64,000 nt of DNA from Andreprevotia chitinilytica DSM 18519 (GCF_000711875.1 NZ_JONM01000009.1:1-64000), one strand, 5' to 3'; numbered from the stretch's first letter, positions 17,366 to 28,897 are shown. Notes: generated from the sequence alone by a model not told the origin. Numbers and translations: made by a program.

Positions 17366-17632
17366 AGAGCCTGTTTCAGCCGATATTCGAATCGCGCCGG
17401 CGTCGATCTGGATGCGAGGCAAGGCATGGGACGCGCCGCAGTCCGATCGACTGCTAGCGGCCCATAACGCTGAATCGCATCCAAAGCGACACCGGCCCTT
17501 TGGGTTGCCACCATGAGTGCCCGGCAGCTTTGTCGTTTTGTCGTCATGTAGATCACTACATTTCCTCCTCGCTTCGCGCTGCCGGGCACTCATGGTGGCA
17601 ACGCGAAGCGAATATCGGCTGAAACAGGCTCT
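17366..17632. mobile_element. 267-bp element of nested inverted repeats, MITE-like
   Basis: The outer arms 17366-17389 and 17609-17632 are perfect 24-base inverted repeats. Inside, 17504-17528 and 17578-17602 are perfect 25-base inverted repeats. The centre has a smaller palindrome (ATGTAG-TGAT-CTACAT on the minus strand). The element fills the gap between the DUF2237 start and the hydrolase stop, with its right arm supplying two bases of that stop codon. Short open frames inside it look like by-products. I see no transposase and no clear target duplication. A non-autonomous mobile or REP-like element is the best reading. Confidence 0.6.
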
Positions 17633-18404
17633 AAATCTCCACCCGCAAGCCGTCGTAGCCCACTTCGATGCCTGCCGGCATCCGGGCGGAGAGTGCTTCG
17701 TGGCTCAGTTCGTGGGTCATATGGATCAACACCGTGCGCTTGGCGCCGATGCGCTTGGCGGCGGTAAGTGCTTGTTCAACGCCGAAGTGCGTCGGGTGCG
17801 GGTTTTCGCGCAGGCAATCCAGAAACAGCACGTCCAAACCGTGCAAGCGCTCGAAGCTGGCCTCCGGGATTTCCGACACATCGGTGATATAGGCCGCATT
17901 GCCGATGCGGTAGCCGTGGATCGGCCATTTGCCGTGCAGTACCGGAATCGGCGTGATGGTGACACCGCCGAATTCGAACGGCGCATCGCCGATCTCGTTC
18001 AGCGTCAGCACCGGCTTATCCCAGAAGTTGTTGGGCGAGAGCAGCGTGTAGGAGAACCGGCTGCTGATGTGTTCAACCATCAAGGTATTGCCGAACACCG
18101 GCAGCGCGGCCTTTTGCAGCCAGCAGAAAGCGCGCAGGTCATCGATGCCGTGCAGGTGGTCGGCATGCGGATGGGTGTAGAGCACCGCATCGACATGCAG
18201 CAGGTTTTCGCGCATCGATTGCTGGCGCAGGTCGGCCCCGGTATCGATCAGGAAGGTCTGACCGCCAGCGCGAAACACGGCGGAGGCACGGGTGCGTTTG
18301 TTCTTCGGGTTGGTCGAGGTGCAAGTGGCGCAGGTGCAGCCCAGCGCCGGGGTACCGCCGCTGGAACCGACACCAAGTAGGGTGATTTCAACCGGCAGAC
18401 TCAT
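17631..18404 (-). CDS. PhnP-like metallo-beta-lactamase-fold hydrolase
   Basis: Predicted phosphodiesterase of the metallo-beta-lactamase fold, cytoplasmic, 257 residues. The start overlaps the tatD end by 4 bases; the longer open frame lies inside tatD. The metal motif is THPHADHLHGIDDLR, with further ligands in VLHGKWPIHGYRIG, ITDVSEIP and HMTHE. GVGSSGGTPALGCTCATC near the N-terminus, with a cysteine pair, is typical of PhnP-like proteins and would bind a structural zinc. No phosphonate genes are near; cotranscription with tatD suggests a housekeeping nucleotide or nucleic-acid phosphodiesterase role. The substrate is unproven. Confidence 0.85.
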   Translation of the reverse strand: MSLPVEITLLGVGSSGGTPALGCTCATCTSTNPKNKRTRASAVFRAGGQTFLIDTGADLRQQSMRENLLHVDAVLYTHPHADHLHGIDDLRAFCWLQKAALPVFGNTLMVEHISSRFSYTLLSPNNFWDKPVLTLNEIGDAPFEFGGVTITPIPVLHGKWPIHGYRIGNAAYITDVSEIPEASFERLHGLDVLFLDCLRENPHPTHFGVEQALTAAKRIGAKRTVLIHMTHELSHEALSARMPAGIEVGYDGLRVEI

Positions 18405-19174
18405 GACTGCTTCGCCTTTGCAAACAGGGTGAAGAAATTGCGGGTCGTCGCGTCGGCCACCTCGGCCACGCTGATGCCGCGCAGATCGGCGATATGTTCT
18501 GCCACGTGCTTCACCCAGGCCGGTTGATTGGTCTTGCCACGGAACGGCATCGGCGCAAGGTAGGGCGAATCGGTTTCGATCAGCATGCGCTCCAGCGGCA
18601 CGCGCTTGGCGACTTCCTTGAGTTCTTCGGCCTTCTTGAAGGTGACGATGCCGGAGAAGGAAATATAGAAACCCAGCTCCATCGCGGCCCGCGCCACTTC
18701 CCAACTCTCGGTGAAGCAATGCATCACGCCGTTGACCTTGCCCTCGCCTTCTTCACGCAGGATGCGAATGGTGTCTGCGGAGGCGGAACGGGTGTGGATG
18801 ATCAGCGGCAGGCCGGTTTGCTTGGCGGCACGGATATGCACGCGGAAACGCTCGCGCTGCCAATCAAGATCGCCGGTGAGACGGTAGTAATCGAGCCCGG
18901 TTTCGCCGATTGCGATCACCTTGGGGTGCTGCGCCTCGGCCACCAGCCACTCGACCGTCGGTTCGACCACATCTTCGTAATCCGGATGCACGCCAACCGA
19001 TGCGTACAAGTGCGGCTGCGCTTCGGCCAGCGCCAGCACGCTCGGGTATTCCGGCTGATTGACCGCGACGACCAGCGCATGGCTGACCTTGTTGTCCGCC
19101 ATGGCGGTCAGGCGGTCGTCGAGGTGTTCGACGAGTTCGGGAAAATTGAGGTGGCAGTGCGAATCGACAAACAT
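18401..19174 (-). CDS. TatD-family metal-dependent hydrolase (YcfH type)
   Basis: Cytoplasmic TIM-barrel hydrolase of 257 residues, probably a DNase. Metal ligands are visible in FVDSHCHLNFPEL (start), the GETGLDYY segment, PLIIHTRSA, MHCFTE and LIETDSPYLAP, all family signatures in the right order. In this order (tmk, holB, pilZ, tatD) the cluster is conserved in many betaproteobacteria and gammaproteobacteria. It begins 129 bases after pilZ, with a hairpin in between, and is translationally coupled to the downstream hydrolase. Confidence 0.93.
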   Translation of the reverse strand: MFVDSHCHLNFPELVEHLDDRLTAMADNKVSHALVVAVNQPEYPSVLALAEAQPHLYASVGVHPDYEDVVEPTVEWLVAEAQHPKVIAIGETGLDYYRLTGDLDWQRERFRVHIRAAKQTGLPLIIHTRSASADTIRILREEGEGKVNGVMHCFTESWEVARAAMELGFYISFSGIVTFKKAEELKEVAKRVPLERMLIETDSPYLAPMPFRGKTNQPAWVKHVAEHIADLRGISVAEVADATTRNFFTLFAKAKQS

Positions 19175-19255
19175 CGGCTACTCGGAAAAAACTGGTTTTC
19201 TCCCTGCACATGCCATAGCCGGGCTTGGGAGAGGAAATGGATGCTGGAAAGTACA

Positions 19256-19278
19256 AAGGCCGCAACAAGTGCGGCCTT
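19256..19278 (-). terminator. Hairpin between pilZ and tatD
   Basis: A perfect 9-bp stem, AAGGCCGCA with TGCGGCCTT, loop ACAAG. The following T-run on the minus strand is only three bases, so termination is probably partial. Confidence 0.55.
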
Positions 19279-19303
19279 CGATTCTACGCAACAAGTGCGC
19301 GTT

Positions 19304-19672
19304 TCACATCGTATGCGTAGTGCGTGACGACTGGAGATACCCGCCCAGCAGACCTTCGATCTTGTTGCGCGCCTGCGCACCCGCCTCGTTGCCGGAGAAC
19401 TGCACGCCGACCCCCTGCTGGTGATTGTTGTGCGCGCCACCCGGGGTAATCCACACCACGTGGCCGGATACGGCGATCTTGGCCGGATCGTCCAACAGCG
19501 ACAGCAGCATGAACACTTCATCGCCGAGCTTGTACGGCTTGGCGGTCGGAATGAAGATGCCGCCGCCTTTGATGAAGGGCATATAGGACGCATACAACGC
19601 GGCCTTTTCCTTGATGTTCAGCGACAGCACGCCCGGGCGGGTCGCCGGTGCTGGCTTGAGGACTTCTGTCAT
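19304..19672 (-). CDS. pilZ: PilZ-domain type IV pilus protein
   Basis: Small cytoplasmic protein of 122 residues needed in other species for type IV pilus assembly. It has the PilZ barrel but lacks the RxxxR and D/NxSxxG motifs that bind c-di-GMP; the founding PilZ of pilus systems likewise lacks them. KGGGIFIPTAKPYKLGDEVFMLLSLLDD and GHVVWITPGG are family segments. The ATG overlaps the holB stop by 4 bases, consistent with the conserved holB-pilZ pairing. Confidence 0.9.
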   Translation of the reverse strand: MTEVLKPAPATRPGVLSLNIKEKAALYASYMPFIKGGGIFIPTAKPYKLGDEVFMLLSLLDDPAKIAVSGHVVWITPGGAHNNHQQGVGVQFSGNEAGAQARNKIEGLLGGYLQSSRTTHTM

Positions 19673-20685
19673 TTCGCTCCCCCGGCGCTTTTCAAAGCGG
19701 CGAGATATTCAAACAGCAACGATTCCAGGACAAGCCGCGCATTGAGCGGATGATGAGCAAGTTTGCGCGCGTCCTGCAGTTTTTCAGCATATCCGGTCAT
19801 GCCTGCCGCACGTGGCGCCAGCCGCAACAGCGCGTTGTGGTAGTCCGGATAATAACGAATATGGCCTGCCAATCCCAAGCTGACAAGGTCATGTATCCAT
19901 TTTTGCAGCCATTCGATCAATAACGCCATCTCGATCTTGGCGCGATCCAGCTCGGCGGCAACGGCCAGAACGTCGAGCCCACCGGGGTTGGACAGATGAT
20001 CCAGGAAGCTGGTACGCACCGGCAACCATTCGGCGCTGGCATCTTCCAGCGCGGCCAGCGGCGCGCCGCCAGTGTGGGCCAGATGCAATTCCGGGCTGAC
20101 GACACCCTGACCAGCCAACCATTGCCCGGCCACCTGACGATCCGGCGGTGGCAGCGGAAACACCCGGCAACGGCTGCGAATGGTTGGCAGCAGGCGACGC
20201 CAATGATGCGAAACCAGAATGAAACGTGCCCCTTGCGGCGGCTCTTCCAGCGTTTTCAGAAAGGCATTGGCGGCGGCCAGATTCATGCTTTCCGCCGGAT
20301 AAACGATGGTGACGCGACTACCGCCACGGTGCGACGTGAGCTGCACGAAATCAGTCAGCTCGCGCACGTTGTCCACGTTGATGATGGTCTGCTTTTTCTT
20401 CGCTTTCCCGTCTTCGTCTTCACCTTCGCCATCTTCGGGCGACAAAAGGCGGAAATCGGGATGGTTGCCGGCGAGATACCAGCGGCAGCCCTCGCAGACG
20501 CCACATGGCGCTTGGGCGCGATCAGGCGTTTCGCACAGGAACCACGCCGCCAGACGCTCGGCAAAGCGCCGTTTGCCCAGGCCCGGTTCGCCGGTAAGCA
20601 ACAAGGCATGCGGCAAGCGCGCCGGGTTGTGCAGCAGCTGTGCCCACGCTTCGTGCTGCCACGGATACAGGTCGAGCGGGTTCAT
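19669..20685 (-). CDS. holB: DNA polymerase III delta' subunit
   Basis: Clamp-loader subunit that helps load the sliding clamp at replication forks. The 338-residue protein has the AAA+ layout. [10 protein letters not shown] is the P-loop, followed by zinc-type cysteines ([19 protein letters not shown]) and the sensor region [19 protein letters not shown]. An acidic insert, [15 protein letters not shown], precedes the [11 protein letters not shown] segment. The start at 20685 overlaps the tmk stop (ATGA). Confidence 0.93.
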   Translation of the reverse strand: MNPLDLYPWQHEAWAQLLHNPARLPHALLLTGEPGLGKRRFAERLAAWFLCETPDRAQAPCGVCEGCRWYLAGNHPDFRLLSPEDGEGEDEDGKAKKKQTIINVDNVRELTDFVQLTSHRGGSRVTIVYPAESMNLAAANAFLKTLEEPPQGARFILVSHHWRRLLPTIRSRCRVFPLPPPDRQVAGQWLAGQGVVSPELHLAHTGGAPLAALEDASAEWLPVRTSFLDHLSNPGGLDVLAVAAELDRAKIEMALLIEWLQKWIHDLVSLGLAGHIRYYPDYHNALLRLAPRAAGMTGYAEKLQDARKLAHHPLNARLVLESLLFEYLAALKSAGGAK

Positions 20686-21359
20686 CGGCTGGCTCGATTG
20701 ATCTGGGTGACTGAACCCAGCCATTGCGGAAGCTGCGCCGCCAGTTCGTGCTGAATGGCCTCGACAGTGCGATTGGCATCGATGACCTTGATGCGAGCCG
20801 GATCAGCGGCTGCGCGTTGCAAATAGGCGTTGCGCACGCGGGTGTGGAAATCGGCTGCTTCTTGCTCGAAGCGATCCAGCACCCGGCCATTGGCCATGCG
20901 CGCGGCGCTGACTTCGGGTGGCACGTCGAACAGCAGGGTCAGATCCGGCTGTAGCACCCCTTCGTCGCGGCCTTGGACCCACTGTTCCAGCGCGGCGAAT
21001 TTCTCCAGCGGCAAACCGCGCCCGCCGCCCTGATAGGCAAAGGTGGCATCGGTAAACCGATCGCACAGCACCCAGTCACCGCGCTGCAGTGCTGGCTCGA
21101 TCACTTGAGCCAGATGTTCACGCCGGCCGGCAAACATCAGCAGCGCTTCGGTTTCGAGATGCATCGGTTCGGACAGCAGCAACGCCCGCAGTTTTTCACC
21201 CAGCGGCGTACCGCCGGGTTCGCGGGTGCTGATGAAATGGATGCCTTGCGTGGTAAGCCAATCGGCCAACCAGGCGAGTTGTGTGCTCTTGCCGGCGCCG
21301 TCGACGCCTTCAACGCTGATAAAACGGCCCTTGCGGCCGGAGGGGTTCAATTCGGACAT
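20682..21359 (-). CDS. tmk: Thymidylate kinase
   Basis: Phosphorylates dTMP to dTDP for DNA synthesis. The ATG at 21359 gives 225 residues; the open frame extends upstream only into repeat DNA. The P-loop is [10 protein letters not shown], followed by the [15 protein letters not shown] substrate motif, the [16 protein letters not shown] lid and dTMP region, and [14 protein letters not shown]. It is the first gene of the tmk-holB-pilZ(-tatD) cluster. Confidence 0.95.
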   Translation of the reverse strand: MSELNPSGRKGRFISVEGVDGAGKSTQLAWLADWLTTQGIHFISTREPGGTPLGEKLRALLLSEPMHLETEALLMFAGRREHLAQVIEPALQRGDWVLCDRFTDATFAYQGGGRGLPLEKFAALEQWVQGRDEGVLQPDLTLLFDVPPEVSAARMANGRVLDRFEQEAADFHTRVRNAYLQRAAADPARIKVIDANRTVEAIQHELAAQLPQWLGSVTQINRASR

Positions 21360-21375
21360 GGCCGGTATTGTAAAC

Positions 21376-21630
21376 CCAAGTCTTGAACCACAGAGGGCAC
21401 AGAGAACACAGAGGCTCACGGAGAAAACCAACAACACACCTGTAGACACAGAGAACACGGAGTACACAGAGAACAGTGAGAAAAACGAGGTTTTTGTAGG
21501 AGCGAGCTTGCTCGCGATGGCAATGGTGAATCAAACAGCGCTATCGCGAGCAAGCTCGCTCCTACACAAGACGTGCATTTCTCCGTGTTCTCTGTGCTCT
21601 CACCGTTCTCTGTGTCTACAGATTTTGATC
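21376..21630. repeat. Composite intergenic repeat with REP core
   Basis: The core is a perfect 24-base inverted repeat, TGTAGGAGCGAGCTTGCTCG.. at 21495-21518 with its complement at 21543-21566, of the type widespread as REP elements in Pseudomonas. Around it are copies of ACACAGAGAACA-like motifs in opposite directions: CTGTAGACACAGAGAAC at 21440-21456 matches its complement at 21605-21621, and 21446-21461 matches 21581-21596. The whole gap between tmk and the chemoreceptor is therefore repeat DNA. Confidence 0.85.
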
Positions 21631-21642
21631 TGGCCTTTCCTG

Positions 21643-23127
21643 CTAAGCCCGGAAATCCTTCATCGACCGATCCAGCTCCTGCACCGATGCATCCAAGGTA
21701 TGCACCGCGCTGGAAATCGCCCCGGTCGAGGCGCTGGCGTCGCTCATATCACTACGCAGCGCCACGATTTCGCCAGTGATGCCGCGAAAACGCTCGGCCT
21801 GCTGGCCTTCGTGCTCGGCCACCGCGCCGATCAACCCGGCCACGCGTTGCGCCCCTGCGATGATCTCGCGCAGCTTGCCATCCGCCTCCGCCGCGCTGGC
21901 GGTGCTGACTTGCATTTTCTCGGTGCCGGTCTGCATGGCTTTGCCGGCCTCGGCCGTGCCGGAGAGGATGGCGGTGATCTTCACTTCGATTTCACGCGTG
22001 GCGCTGCCGGTTCGTTCGGCCAGTTTGCGTACCTCATCGGCCACCACGGCGAAGCCACGACCGGTTTCACCAGCCCGCGCAGCCTCAATGGCCGCGTTGA
22101 GCGCCAGCAAGTTGGTCTGGTCAGCGATCTCGCGAATCACCTGCACGATGTTGCCGATCTCACCACTGCGCCGGGCCAATTCTTCGATCCGCTCGGCAGA
22201 AAGGCTGACCACGCCAGCCGCATCAGCCAGACTCGCCAGCGTGGTGCTCATTGCCGCCCCGCCCTCGCCGGCAATCCGGCCGGTCAACTCGGCCTGGCTG
22301 GCTGCTTCGGCCGAACGTGCCGCGCTATCGACCGAGAGCTGCGTCAGATTCTCCAACTCACCCGCCATCTGATCGGTCTGCCGCGCCTGATGCTGCATCG
22401 TGCCGCTGATCGAATCGGTACGGCTGCTGATCTGTGCCGACTCGTTCGATGCTGTCGCCACTGCACGCCGCACTTGTTCCAGCATTTGCCGCACAGCCGC
22501 CTGGCTGGCTTCGGCTTGAGTGCGCGCCTGCTCGATCTTGGCAAAGCTGCGCGTTTTGCCGATCTCGAACATCAGCGCCAAGGCCAGCAACACCAGCGAC
22601 AGGCCAATCAGCGAACGGGTCACCAGGCTGGCGTGCAATTCAGCGGGAATCGGGCTCGTCGGCAAAGCCCAGCCATTGGCATGCGCGGCCGAAAACAAGG
22701 CGATGCCGATGACGCTACACGTGGTCCAGAACACGCCACTCTTGGTGCCGCCGATAAAGATCGACGCCACGGGCAGCAGCAGGAACCACGGCGCGCTGGA
22801 TGACTCGATGCCGCCGTTCACAAAGCACATCCACACCACCATGCCGAAGAACGTGGCACAGACGAATTCGCGCACCAGCACCAGCGCGCCGGTCAGCTTC
22901 ATCAGGAACGCCGCCAGCAACATGAATCCGCCGGCAGCGACGATGCCCCATGCCATCGGATAGTGGCCGAGCTTGAAGTAATGGATGGAAAACACCGGCA
23001 CGAGGATCGCCGCAAGCACCGCCGAGCCGACGATATTGCGCGCCCGGCTGCCATCGATGGGATTCTGCCGAACGCCTTCCGGAATGAACCACTCGAATAC
23101 AGCTGCAAGAAACTGGCGTGCTGCCAT
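21643..23127 (-). CDS. Methyl-accepting chemotaxis protein with multi-helix membrane sensor
   Basis: Chemoreceptor-type signal transducer of 494 residues. The N-terminal 210 residues hold about six membrane segments (first near 32-51, last near 172-188) with only short loops, instead of the usual two helices and a periplasmic ligand domain. No HAMP domain is evident. The cytoplasmic part is a long coiled coil with the signature tip [20 protein letters not shown] and [18 protein letters not shown], where CheW and CheA bind. No C-terminal CheR-binding pentapeptide is seen. The sensed signal is unknown; membrane-embedded sensors of this layout may respond to membrane or redox state. No chemotaxis genes are adjacent. 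Confidence 0.88.
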   Translation of the reverse strand: MAARQFLAAVFEWFIPEGVRQNPIDGSRARNIVGSAVLAAILVPVFSIHYFKLGHYPMAWGIVAAGGFMLLAAFLMKLTGALVLVREFVCATFFGMVVWMCFVNGGIESSSAPWFLLLPVASIFIGGTKSGVFWTTCSVIGIALFSAAHANGWALPTSPIPAELHASLVTRSLIGLSLVLLALALMFEIGKTRSFAKIEQARTQAEASQAAVRQMLEQVRRAVATASNESAQISSRTDSISGTMQHQARQTDQMAGELENLTQLSVDSAARSAEAASQAELTGRIAGEGGAAMSTTLASLADAAGVVSLSAERIEELARRSGEIGNIVQVIREIADQTNLLALNAAIEAARAGETGRGFAVVADEVRKLAERTGSATREIEVKITAILSGTAEAGKAMQTGTEKMQVSTASAAEADGKLREIIAGAQRVAGLIGAVAEHEGQQAERFRGITGEIVALRSDMSDASASTGAISSAVHTLDASVQELDRSMKDFRA

Positions 23128-23391
23128 GGGTTTAAGTCTCCAGTGATCGCCTGAAATAAAACGAGTGTTTAATCAACGTCGACATAATGCCAGAGGAATG
23201 TGGGGCCGGTTGAATACGGGAAGTCCGCCACACTGACGAACGGTTATGGTGCGTTTTGTGTTATTGGCGCACCAAAACGAGCCAGCGCCTCATTCTCCGC
23301 CGGCAAAATCACTCACGACCAATCCATGCCGGGCACTGCAGGCTTGCACTTACCGTCAACATGCGTCGCCCATCGCCGCTCGCCTGCCGAT

Positions 23392-23419
23392 TTGGCGCGA
23401 TCCGATTTGTAGTCATAAT
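23392..23419 (+). promoter_or_regulatory. Candidate sigma-70 promoter for fadH
   Basis: TTGGCG at 23392-23397 and CATAAT at 23414-23419 are separated by 16 bases. This would give a leader of roughly 110 bases before the fadH start. Confidence 0.35.
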
Positions 23420-23508
23420 TCAAGCAACTACATGCCGGCCTTCAAACCAAATGAAGCTCTGCATGCAAACCCCAATACCCCGTTGGCATAGCAAAGCTTA
23501 GCGTGCTT

Positions 23509-25562
<2,054 letters not shown>

Positions 25563-25587
25563 TGATCAAGCCGCTTTGATGACATTG

Positions 25588-25618
25588 GGCCAGCGCCTGC
25601 AAAGGTGCTGGCCTTTTT
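25588..25618 (+). terminator. Terminator of fadH
   Basis: GGCCAGC (25588-25594) pairs with GCTGGCC (25607-25613), followed by TTTTT. Confidence 0.8.
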
Positions 25619-25655
25619 CAATTTCAGCCCCAAAACCATTGCCAAGCCTCGTGCT

Positions 25656-26507
25656 TCAATACTTCAACTCCTGGAGAATCAACTCGGCAAGAAAATCGCA
25701 AGGCGGCCTTGCCGACTGTGCGCTGCGAGCCAATACCATCTCCAGCTCCGCCAGACGAGGCAAGCCCTCGGCCAGTCCCAGCTGGATCAAATGTGCCGGC
25801 ACACCGCAGCGTGCTATCGGTGCAATGGCCAGACCGGCATCGACCATGCTCAATAGTCCTTGAACACTGGGGCTTTCATACGACATGCGGTAGGGGATCT
25901 TGGCCCCCTGCAGGGCTTTGATGGCATTGGCGCGCGCCACACTCCCTTCCGCAAACACCGCAATGGGCAGAGGGCGTTCCTTCCAGACTGGCCGGCTTGC
26001 TGCCGATCCGACCCAACTCATGGGTTCCAGACGAATGAACTCTCCCGGGCAGCCTTTGGTTCTGGTGATGCATGCCAGATCGAGGGTGTTGTCTTTGATC
26101 AGCGGGGCCAGCTCACGGCTGGGCAGGCCGACGACCTGAATCTCTACTCTGGGATAGGTGGCGGAGAACTTCCTCAATACCGGTGGCAGCAGCGAAGAGG
26201 CATAGTCATCAGGCATGCCGATGCGTACCCGGCCTCTGATTTCCGGACGAACCATCTCGGCCCATGCTTCATCCCGCAGCGCCAGCATCTGGCGCGCATA
26301 ACCCAGCAGCGTATGGCCTTCCGGCGTTAGGGCCAGATTGCGGGTATTGCGAATAAACAGCGGCTTCCCCAGCGATGCTTCCAGCGCCCTGATCTGCATG
26401 CTGAGTGCGGATGGCGAGCGGTGTACCTGCTCGGCACCCGCAATGAAGCTGCCACTGTCTGCAACCGCGACCAGCATGGCCAGTACGTCCAAATCCAGCT
26501 TTTTCAT
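25656..26507 (-). CDS. LysR-type transcriptional regulator
   Basis: DNA-binding regulator of 283 residues. The N-terminal helix-turn-helix is MLVAVADSGSFIAGAEQVHRSPSALSMQIRALE-like, with the usual LysR wing after it. The substrate-binding part starts near residue 90 (GRVRIGMPDDYA). It is divergent from the LysE-type exporter gene with 157 bases between, the classic arrangement for a LysR protein that controls its neighbour. The effector is probably an amino acid or related compound; this is inference from the neighbour. Confidence 0.9.
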   Translation of the reverse strand: MKKLDLDVLAMLVAVADSGSFIAGAEQVHRSPSALSMQIRALEASLGKPLFIRNTRNLALTPEGHTLLGYARQMLALRDEAWAEMVRPEIRGRVRIGMPDDYASSLLPPVLRKFSATYPRVEIQVVGLPSRELAPLIKDNTLDLACITRTKGCPGEFIRLEPMSWVGSAASRPVWKERPLPIAVFAEGSVARANAIKALQGAKIPYRMSYESPSVQGLLSMVDAGLAIAPIARCGVPAHLIQLGLAEGLPRLAELEMVLARSAQSARPPCDFLAELILQELKY

Positions 26508-26664
26508 TCCAATCAGAAAATCTGAATAATCATTTAAGTTTAACGCGTTTTACTAAATTGTTTCATCGTCTGATACTCGTTGCCATTGAAGAAATCCGCT
26601 GTGCTGCTGATGGTTTTGCAGTAGGCGTGCGCAGGGATTTTTTACGGATATCGGTAGAAGACTG

Positions 26665-27315
26665 ATGGAAGCAATCAAGATGCAAGACGCAGTTTCGCTT
26701 TATGGATTCCTGATGGTTGGCGGCATGCTGGCGATCACGCCGGGGCCCAATATGATCTATGTGATTTCACGCTCCATTGCGCAAGGGCGGAGGGCTGGGC
26801 TCATCTCTCTCGCCGGCGTGATCATTGGCTATCTGTTTTATATGTTTGGCGCAGCATTTGGCATTACCGCTTTCTTCCTGACCCTACCCTATGCGGCTCG
26901 CATCCTTAGCGCCGGCGGTGCCGCCTATCTGGCTTATATCGGCTGGCATGCCATCCGACCGGGTGGTCACTCCCCCTTGCAGATTCACGAACAGTTGCCG
27001 AGGGAGCGTGAAAGCAAGCTGTTCGTGATGGGGGCAAGCACCAGTCTGCTCAATCCCAAGCTCGCGATGATTTTCCTGACCCTGCTGCCGCAATTCATCG
27101 ACCACCAGCGCGGCCACGTCCTGCAACAATCCTTGCTTTTGGGCTCGTTGCTGATAGTGCTGTTTGCGCTGGTCAACGGCAGCATGGCGTTATTTTCCGG
27201 CAAGATGGCGCAGTTTCTGTCTCGCCGCCCTGGCTGGCTGCTAGGTCAGCGTTTACTGATGGGTGGGACCTTGCTTGCGCTCAGCGCGGAGATGGCATTG
27301 CAGGCTTGGCGCTGA
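26665..27315 (+). CDS. LysE/RhtB-family amino-acid exporter
   Basis: Inner-membrane exporter of 216 residues with about six hydrophobic helices. The family signature ITPGPNMIYVISRSIAQGRRAG is present near residues 25-45, and STSLLNPKLAMIFLTLLPQF near 130 is the second conserved region. The start at 26665 has a weak ribosome site; the Met codon at 26680, with GGAAG upstream, is an alternative. Substrate unknown. Likely controlled by the divergent LysR protein. Confidence 0.9.
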   Translation: MEAIKMQDAVSLYGFLMVGGMLAITPGPNMIYVISRSIAQGRRAGLISLAGVIIGYLFYMFGAAFGITAFFLTLPYAARILSAGGAAYLAYIGWHAIRPGGHSPLQIHEQLPRERESKLFVMGASTSLLNPKLAMIFLTLLPQFIDHQRGHVLQQSLLLGSLLIVLFALVNGSMALFSGKMAQFLSRRPGWLLGQRLLMGGTLLALSAEMALQAWR

Positions 27316-27322
27316 ACTGCTC

Positions 27323-28897
27323 CTACGCCCCAACGCGACCATGCGCCACAACCGGCCGCCGTGCCCGCACCAACGTCACCACACGTGCCTCAAACCGCGC
27401 AAACCGCTGATCCAGCACCTTGATCTGCTCCGCCTTCTCACCATCACTCAAGAACGAATAACGGATGCTGTTGTAAACCACCTTTTTCAGCTCGATGTAC
27501 GACGGCTTGTAGCGGCTGATGAACAACATGTATTCGCCGCTCAGGTTATTGCGCGATACACCCGCATCATCGGTGGAAATCACGAATGGCACACCGTAAT
27601 TGCGATACAACTGGATCGGGTGTTCTTCATTCTTCACGCCGAGAATCACGGCATTGCTGGTCAGGTTGACTTCAATTGCCACATTGCGCGCCTTGAGCAA
27701 GGCCAGTAATTGATCCGGATCGCTTTCATAGCTCACATCGACGCCATGCCCGATCCGATTGGCACCGGCAATCTGCACCGCCTCGCGGATATGGTTCTTC
27801 AATCCTTCCGGCGGCACCATGCCCAGCGTCAATTCACCCGCATGCAGCGCGAGTTTCACCTTGGGAAAGCGCTGTTTCAGAAACTGGAACATGTGCATAT
27901 GCAGCGAATAATCGCACATGGCGACATAGCCATTTTCCGGGCCGACGATATTCACGCCGACAATCAGCGGACTGACATTGGAAGCAGCAAACGCGGAATA
28001 CAGGCCGGAAAATACCTTGGCCGGCGTGCTGCCACGCGATACATAGGACTGGAAGCGCAATTTGAAATCCGCGTCATCCAGATTGGCCGCCGCTTCTTCC
28101 ACACTTTGCACATAAGTCTCGATTTGCGCATTGGCCTTTGCATCGCCAGCCATGAAGTTCGCATATGCCGTGAATGCATCTGCCCGCTCCGCATCGCTGG
28201 ACTGCGCATTCAAGGCGTTCAGCTTTTTATCCAGATCGGCATCCTCGACGGTGGGTGCGCCTTTGAGCATGGTTTCCAGGTACTGCACGTTTTCGGCTTT
28301 GGCCCGCTCTTTCAGCGATTGCAATCCGGCGTGGTAGTCGTAATCGGAGACACCGCCAAAATAGCCGAACGTGGCAAAGAATTGCTGATCTGGCGCGGGT
28401 TGCTCGTGGTAGTGATTTTCATAATCCTTATCGGACCATTTCATCAGCAAGCCACGATAGAAATCGGCCAGACTATTGCTGGTGAAAATATCCTTCGCAC
28501 TAACACAGATATCCTGCACCGGCTTTGGCAAAGTTGCGAATTCCCTTCTCTCGATTTGATATTTCTTGAAATAACGATGCTGACTCGGGTCGCTGCCTTT
28601 CTCGACATGGTCTTCGAGATAGACGCAATAATTCTTCTTGCCCACCCAATCCAGATAATCCTCGGCATAAATTGCGCCAGAATAGTGGTGATGCAAATCG
28701 CCGCCCTTTGGCAAAAGCGTTGCAAACAGATTCAGCTCAGACAGATCAGGCGCCGGCTCTGCAATCAGCTTTGAATAGTATCGACTGACCACCTGAGCAT
28801 TACGCTGTTGCTCCTTTGGCACGTTGCCTATTTCTTTGGTGCTGCCCATTGCGGGCAAGAACAAACAAGACATCAGCACAAGCGTTGTTATTTTCAC
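27323..28897 (-). CDS. Secreted adenosine deaminase-like protein (ADGF type)
   Basis: Predicted to deaminate adenosine or a related purine nucleoside outside the cytoplasm. A GTG at 28897 with AAGGACGG just upstream starts a signal peptide (MKITTLVLMSCLFLPAMGS); the frame opens 11 codons earlier without a ribosome site. In the 524-residue protein the deaminase motifs appear in order: DLHHHYSGA (metal HxH), ALHAGELT, NRIGHGVD and ISTDDAGV. The extra length between the first HxH and HAGE resembles the ADGF/CECR1 group of secreted deaminases rather than the 330-residue cytoplasmic Add enzyme. It stands between the exporter and an LprI-like gene. Confidence 0.85.
   Translation of the reverse strand: MKITTLVLMSCLFLPAMGSTKEIGNVPKEQQRNAQVVSRYYSKLIAEPAPDLSELNLFATLLPKGGDLHHHYSGAIYAEDYLDWVGKKNYCVYLEDHVEKGSDPSQHRYFKKYQIERREFATLPKPVQDICVSAKDIFTSNSLADFYRGLLMKWSDKDYENHYHEQPAPDQQFFATFGYFGGVSDYDYHAGLQSLKERAKAENVQYLETMLKGAPTVEDADLDKKLNALNAQSSDAERADAFTAYANFMAGDAKANAQIETYVQSVEEAAANLDDADFKLRFQSYVSRGSTPAKVFSGLYSAFAASNVSPLIVGVNIVGPENGYVAMCDYSLHMHMFQFLKQRFPKVKLALHAGELTLGMVPPEGLKNHIREAVQIAGANRIGHGVDVSYESDPDQLLALLKARNVAIEVNLTSNAVILGVKNEEHPIQLYRNYGVPFVISTDDAGVSRNNLSGEYMLFISRYKPSYIELKKVVYNSIRYSFLSDGEKAEQIKVLDQRFARFEARVVTLVRARRPVVAHGRVGA

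Noticed and set aside
17359-17593. Small open frames inside the nested inverted-repeat element
   Set aside because: Their composition follows from the repeat arms; there is no ribosome site or domain, and they read into gene starts and ends.
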